A stretch of 64,000 bases of DNA, from contig JAAXNY010000011.1 in assembly GCA_013420905.1 (NCBI GenBank), positions 1,860,001 to 1,924,000 of the forward strand. The letters run 5' to 3'. Positions 59,119-64,000 of the stretch are shown piece after piece. Below the pieces are notes generated by a model, which saw only the letters and a list, made by a program, of their open reading frames with translations, was not told the DNA's origin and did no database searches. Position 1 is the stretch's first letter; every line of letters starts with the position of its first letter. The stretch is from Collybia mongolica. Lineage: Eukaryota; Basidiomycota; Agaricomycetes; Agaricales; Clitocybaceae. Made by a program: the position numbers and the translations under genes.

Positions 59119-60500
59119 CTGTACTTTACACTCCCCCACATGTCCTTGTGGACTCCGCGCGGACTGCAAAAGTCCGTGCGGACTCCGCACGGACTCCGTA
59201 CGGACTCCGCAAGGACAGCACAAAGTCCACACAGACTCTGCACGGACTCCGCGCGGACTCCGTGTGGACTCCACAGAGTCCGCGCGGACTCACTTACTTT
59301 CTTTTATTATGAAGCACTTACTTACTCTTTTACTTACTAACAATCTATATAATTAATAGAATAAAACATATATTATTACTAAGTATAATACATATATGAT
59401 AAAATAATTTAATATAGGCGGGGGCGGGGGCCCCCGCCCCCCCGTCGTCCTCGTCGGCCCCCGCGACGTCGTCAGCGGCCTGGGTTTCAGCGGCGGCGGC
59501 ACTGGCCGCTTGTCTGGTCGTTGTCCCCGTTGTCCTTAGTCGTCGTTGTCGTCGTCGTCCTCGTTGTCCTTAGTCGTCGTCATCCTCGTGGTGGTGGTGG
59601 TCATCTTTGTTGTAGTTGTCGTCGTCGTCGTCGCGCCGTTGTTAGTGCCGCCGCTGCCGCTGCTGTTGCCGTCGTTGCCGCAGGCCTCGTCGGCACTGTT
59701 GCTGCTGTTGCTGTTGGCGGCCGTATCCTTCGTTTCGAGTTCCTGAAGTGGGGAGGGGGGGACGCGCTGCGTGGTGAGCGTGTGGGTGAGCGGCGGTGTA
59801 CGACTCACCTGGTTCTGCCCCTCGGGGCGCCCTTTCCTCGTCGTCCCCTCGTTCCGCGTCCGTTTCTATCCTTCTCCCCACACCGTCTTGTGCGTCGTCA
59901 TGTTGATGTCGGTTGGCGTTCGATGCGTTGGCATTGGCGGCGTGGGTGCGTTGGCGTTGGTGTCGGCGTTGGCGGTTTTGGCGGGCGTCGTTGATGTGGT
60001 TGAAAAGAACCAACGAAGACGTGGCAACGGTAATGTGACCATTGCACGTGCCTCGTAATCATGTGACCTAAGTCCGTTGACTTGAGGCCAGTGATTCTGT
60101 AGCTAGAAATGCCCGCCTTGCCCAACGGTTATGAACGCCAAACATATGACGTAATGTTCGTGCCTTTACGCGTTCGAACCTAGTCGGATGCAAGTTTTTC
60201 ACCGCCGTTATGTTATGTTATTAATAACAAATAGTATATATAATTTGTGTAAATAAAATTTATATTACTAATCCGATTAGTAATCGACTGGCCGCGCGGA
60301 CTCTGCGAGCTGTCCGTCCGTGCTAGTCCGCGTGTCCGCGTAAAATTACGCGGATTGATGCGGACTCGGTGCGGACACGGATTCTTGTCTGGCTGACGGT
60401 CCTGCCAAATGAGTCCGTGCGGACTCCGTGCGGAGTCCGTGTGTCCGCGCGGAGTCCGCACGGAGTCCGCACGGGTTATGTGGCTTAGTGTAAAGACCTC
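59119..60500 (+). mobile_element. Family C copy f (1382 bp)
   Basis: Perfect 8-bp duplications ACTACTAG (59111-59118 and 60501-60508). Ends CTGTACTTTACACTCCCCC and GGCTTAGTGTAAAGACCTC. Subterminal zones are packed with CGGACTCCG in both orientations. The CpG-rich core (59430-60290) carries an intron-like GT-AG unit on the minus strand (59808-59743) followed by Asn/Ser/Thr-rich simple repeat. Best preserved member. Confidence 0.9.
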
Positions 60501-62495
60501 ACTACTAGATATGGTGAGGGGCTACCCAATGTAGATATTTTTATGTATTTGTATTTGTTTGTACATCTTCAAACATCATGATCAAAAGCAGCTCTCTCAC
60601 TACAAGCATGTTACAAATGAATATCAAGTTTGTATATGAGTTTGCCACACAGCTTGCCAAACAAACAATACTATCAAAGTTCCCACAATATAAATCATTG
60701 CATATCTCAATAACAACAAGGCCTATGGATGTAATTTATATTGCTAGTGTTAGATATGGTGAAGTAGTACCTCATGCATATGTTTGTATGTGTTTGGATT
60801 TGTTTTCATTTTTCTAAACCTCATCAACAACAAATTTCTTGCTATATATTGTAAATGAATACTGTCTGTATATCATTCCACCACACATCTGGCCAAACAA
60901 ACAATAATACTAAAGAAATTTCCTACAATATAGATGATACTTATCTCAGCAAATACAAAGCTGATGGACATGCTACTACTACATATTGTAAAGGAATATA
61001 TTATATGTATATCTATATGTATTTGTATTTGTTTGTACCCTTCCATATCACATTATCAACAACAATTTTCTTACTATATATTACAAATGAATATGATCTG
61101 TATATTACTTTGCCAACATCTGGCCAAACAAACAATATTAATGAAATTCCCACAATATAGATGATGCATATCTCAGCAAATACAAGGCCAACAGAGACAA
61201 TTGAAATTGCTACTACTCCTAGACCTATGGAGGGGGTACACCAGGAAATGTATATTTATATTTGTTTGTACCTTTCCAAATTTGATTATAACCTCTTGTT
61301 ATATCTATTTTAACATCACATTTATATATTACTTGGCTATAAGCTCTGCCATGCTAGCTGCTCACTAGCAGTTGTGGGCAGGCAGTCATTGGTAATGTGG
61401 CAGGTGCCTTTGCAGTTCTTGTTGCAGCTCTTATTGTTGTGATTTTGCAGTTGTTATTTTCACTGAGAGGGGTGGGTATGAGAGAGGGTGATGGTATCCA
61501 TGGCAGTGGGACCTGGCATTGTATTTGGCAGTATTGTGCACAATTATATGGCAGGGAGGTGATGGGAGGGGCAGCTGGGGATGTAGTGGTGGAGGTTGAC
61601 AACAAGGCTGACAGGTGATATGGCATCCATCAACAATATTCAGCCATTCCCAGTAATGGCCAAGAGTGGACAGCAGGGGCCATTATAAAAACAAGCACCT
61701 TGGACTGACAAGCTCATATTACCAAATGGTTAATCTGTGTGCTTTATGCACATGACATGTAACTTTGAGGCCTTGTATTTAACTCTCCAAAATATTGCAT
61801 TTTTGTGTATTAAATAAGCAATGGTGACTATAATTAAGTAAGCAATCTGGACAGTCTGCATGGACTTCATGAGGAGTTGTTCCAAGCTGGGTCTGAGCAT
61901 CCAAGTAACAGCATGGATTTATGGCTTAGCTTTGACTTGGCTCACATGCAGACTGTCAATTAAGCAGGGCTCCCTGCCAAACAGGGCCTGAGTCAGTCTG
62001 CAGACACCTGCATTTGTCTGTGTGGTCTGTGTGGCTCATGTGGTTCAGTGTAAATTCCCCAGAGAAGCTACTGAGTTGGTTGTATATTTGGAACATACAA
62101 ATATGGACCTACATTTTCAAGTTTGTCAATTTTTTTCACACAGTTCATCTCTGAGAGTCTGAGTCCCCACTTTCCCAGCTGACCTGTTTTTAAGGAAAAT
62201 GCCTAGACATATATTGTTACCTTTTATTGGTGGATATTTGTATAGGATCTATAAACACCAACTTCTATTGGCATACACCATGGATATGGCTGAAGTTGTA
62301 AGGGGATCACTTGTTTGTCCACATCTAGCCATCAGAATCACTGTTGCACAGCTTGCATATCCTCACTGTTATATCTATTATTCTGACACACACTGCTTTG
62401 ACCCCTTGACAGACAGTAGTTTACTCTGGACTGACATATCACAGATAGATTGTTGCATCAGTAGAGTTACTGATAACAGATTCTGTTGTTATTTG

Positions 62496-62587
62496 CTCTA
62501 CTTTACAGTCCCCCACATGTCCTTGTGGACTCCACAGTGGACTCCATTACTTTCTTCAATTATAAATTACTTACTTACATATAACAG
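62496..62587 (+). mobile_element. Family C fragment (left end)
   Basis: CTCTACTTTACAGTCCCCC end plus about 70 bp. It interrupts element A copy 3 on its left and is cut on the right by the LTR D fragment. Confidence 0.75.
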
Positions 62588-62781
62588 TGATAGGGCCCAA
62601 AATTGTTTGCACTTATAAAGTCAACAAGTAAGGCTATTAGTATCATTTCTAATAACCAAGTAAATGGTAATAAAGGATTAGAGTTGAGCTCCAAGACGGC
62701 TAATCAGAGTGAACTAGTCTAATGGACAATACACTATCAGTACAGAGGACTATGAGTATGGTCTATTATTAGTCCTATTCA
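62588..62781 (+). mobile_element. LTR family D fragment (copy 4, first 194 bp)
   Basis: Starts TGATAGGGCCCAAAATTG and follows D to AGTCCTATTCA, where element B starts. The left flank is ACAG; the equivalent place in family C copy b reads ATGG on the same strand, consistent with an original ACGG. Confidence 0.85.
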
Positions 62782-63671
62782 CTTGGGTGGAGTGGGCCAA
62801 CACACTGTGTGGCAGGTACTTGTTCTTTATTTCTTTTCTTAGGAGAAATAAGTCCATTCCACATTCAGGAAGTTGTAAATGACTAGAAACAACATAGGTG
62901 ATAGTTTATGGAGGTCATGTGACCATGGGAAAATGTTACAAAGCAAACAAGCAATGCCTGTGCACAAAAACCATCAGAACTTACTTTTCCCAGGATCATG
63001 GACACTAAATGAGCATTCAGATTGTTGTCATGTATTTGGTATACTTATGTGGTGTAATAGATCATGTGACATATGTCAATATATAGAGAATTCAATCCTC
63101 TTTGTATTTCAGGTAAATATAGTAGTAGTTGTTGATTATTCCAATGTTTAGTGTAATTTCCCACAAGGGTCATGTTTGGTAAGGGTCATTGTTGTTATAA
63201 GATGTTTGTTCATCTTTGGTATAATACACAGACCTTCAAAACTAGCTGAATCTGGACATTTCTAATATTTGGCTCAAAATAGACCGTGGGAAAAATGTGC
63301 TCAACAAGGAAATTGTAGAGCCATGTTTGTACATTCCAAACATATAAAAACAAAGGTAATAGCTTTACTGGTTATGGAGAAAATCACAAAATAAATTTTG
63401 AAATGCAACACTTTGGAATATTAGATATGCATAATTTTGATGGCATCATCAAAGGCATTATGTAAGCATCCCAAATACATGCAAATTATGTCACAATACT
63501 TGTATTTGTGGAGAAATGCTGTAAAAAGCCATAAGAGAAGAAAAATCCCATTATGGAAATATTTTCCCGCGGTGTTGAAATATGAATGAATGAATGAATG
63601 AATGAATCACCTTTCTACCCGAAAACTAGGTTGATAAAGAACTCATCTTTAGTAAACTAAAGAACTTGTAA
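62782..63671 (-). mobile_element. Family B copy 5, complete
   Basis: Reads on the minus strand from TTACAAGTTCTTTAG (63671), with the 5' terminal hairpin CTTTAGT/ACTAAAG intact, to CCACTCCACCCAAG (62782), next base T. It cuts LTR D copy 4. Confidence 0.85.
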
Positions 63672-63710
63672 TTAAAGTCAATTCATGGTAGTTTGAGGGA
63701 TCCAAGGCAA

Positions 63711-64000
63711 ATCAACATATATTAGGGTCTGGGGAACCTTTCCAATACTTAAAGCATGTATTTTTGTCACTATGGACTTGGCAAGCTTTTACTATAGCAT
63801 GTAGATCATTATGCTGTGTAACAGGATCAAGAGTGGCTGGCATGCGATATGATGCCATATGACACTGACCTGGAGGTGGGTTGCCACTCTCAAAAATTTC
63901 ATGGGGGATGAAATTTGACAATATGTCATCAAGAAACTCAATTAACCTATCCTTGAAGCCATTACCTATCTCTGATAATATGAGGTCTTTAATTTTGTTG
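63711..64000 (-). pseudogene. Helitron Rep fragment of a second lineage, extends past window
   Basis: Minus strand reads IKDLILSEIGNGFKDRLIEF, LSNFIPHEIFESGNPPPGQC, MASYRMPATLDPVTQHND and ...NTCFKYWKGSPDPNIC, then a stop where related proteins have Arg. The CFKYWKG..DP..C block resembles a region of basidiomycete Helitron Rep/helicase proteins, but it does not match the 38184-46852 element. Assignment is tentative. Confidence 0.45.

Larger units (their letters stand above)
50119..62495 (+). mobile_element. Family A element copy 3, broken into three parts by a hAT and a C element
   Basis: A sequence occupies 50119-50610, 59084-59118 and 60501-62495. The pieces join exactly once the hAT (50611-59083) and C (59119-60500) elements and one copy of each 8-bp duplication are removed. 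It includes the palindrome (50463-50532). A middle segment is deleted near 61345, and the 3' end is cut at 62495 by a C fragment. Confidence 0.85.

Noticed and set aside
60160..60190. RNA polymerase III B box (GGTTCGAAC on the minus strand) in family C
   Set aside because: No A box at the right distance and orientation, and no terminator; probably chance in a CpG-rich segment.

Overview
This window is a dense nest of transposable elements from a eukaryote, most likely an agaricomycete (basidiomycete) fungus. The evidence is a Plavaka-type CACTA transposase, a Helitron with a fused PIF1 helicase, Ty3-like gag, a LINE with endonuclease, RT and RNase H, short GT-AG introns of about 50-65 bp, and strong CpG decay (CG to TG/CA) in most copies. 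I see no convincing intact host housekeeping gene. Species is not determinable from the sequence.

Layout: (1) 1-3330: 3' end of an LTR retrotransposon (zinc-knuckle ORF plus LTR, family F) inserted into a LINE that ends in poly(A). (2) 3740-8800: decayed Ty3-like gag split by a 3.7-kb element (family A, inverted); a second A fragment follows. (3) 9738-12412: 5'-truncated Plavaka transposase abutting a family F LTR. (4) 12576-16004: family C elements (8-bp target duplications) nested in each other with a family B element and a degenerate tRNA-Leu-like sequence. (5) 16005-23371: a second LINE split by two solo LTRs (D1 and E), E itself holding a C element. (6) 23372-27031: a second A copy with a nested B. 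(7) 27032-29530: second Plavaka. (8) 29885-30150: foldback. (9) 30304-32963: broken Spt5-like (NGN/KOW) gene. (10) 33361-37437: two uncharacterised genes, one split by a C element that carries solo LTR D2, the other by a B element. (11) 38184-46852: a Helitron on the minus strand (Rep, PIF1 helicase, ubiquitin-specific-protease-like tail), split by a poly(A) retroposon, with an intron-rich unknown gene upstream. (12) 48411-49921: two B copies as an inverted pair. (13) 50119-62495: one A copy broken open by a hAT transposon (50611-59083, itself holding solo LTR D3 and another A copy) and by a C element. (14) 62496-64000: truncated C, LTR D and B pieces and a fragment of a second Helitron Rep.

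Most notable: the A and B families, which code for nothing recognisable, share the same asymmetric termini as the autonomous Helitron. One end is TTACRAGTYCTT with a covarying terminal hairpin; the other carries the same inverted motif about 30-40 nt inboard, followed by a small hairpin and ending in AAG before T. This fits a Helitron2/Helentron-type rolling-circle system with its non-autonomous partners, and the autonomous copy carries a USP-like peptidase on its helicase. Separately, the solo LTRs of families D and E all sit in 4-bp target sites with a central CG (two seen intact as CG, one intact for E, two inferred after CpG decay). The nesting order gives a relative history of bursts, and methylation-type decay can be read directly in the target duplications.
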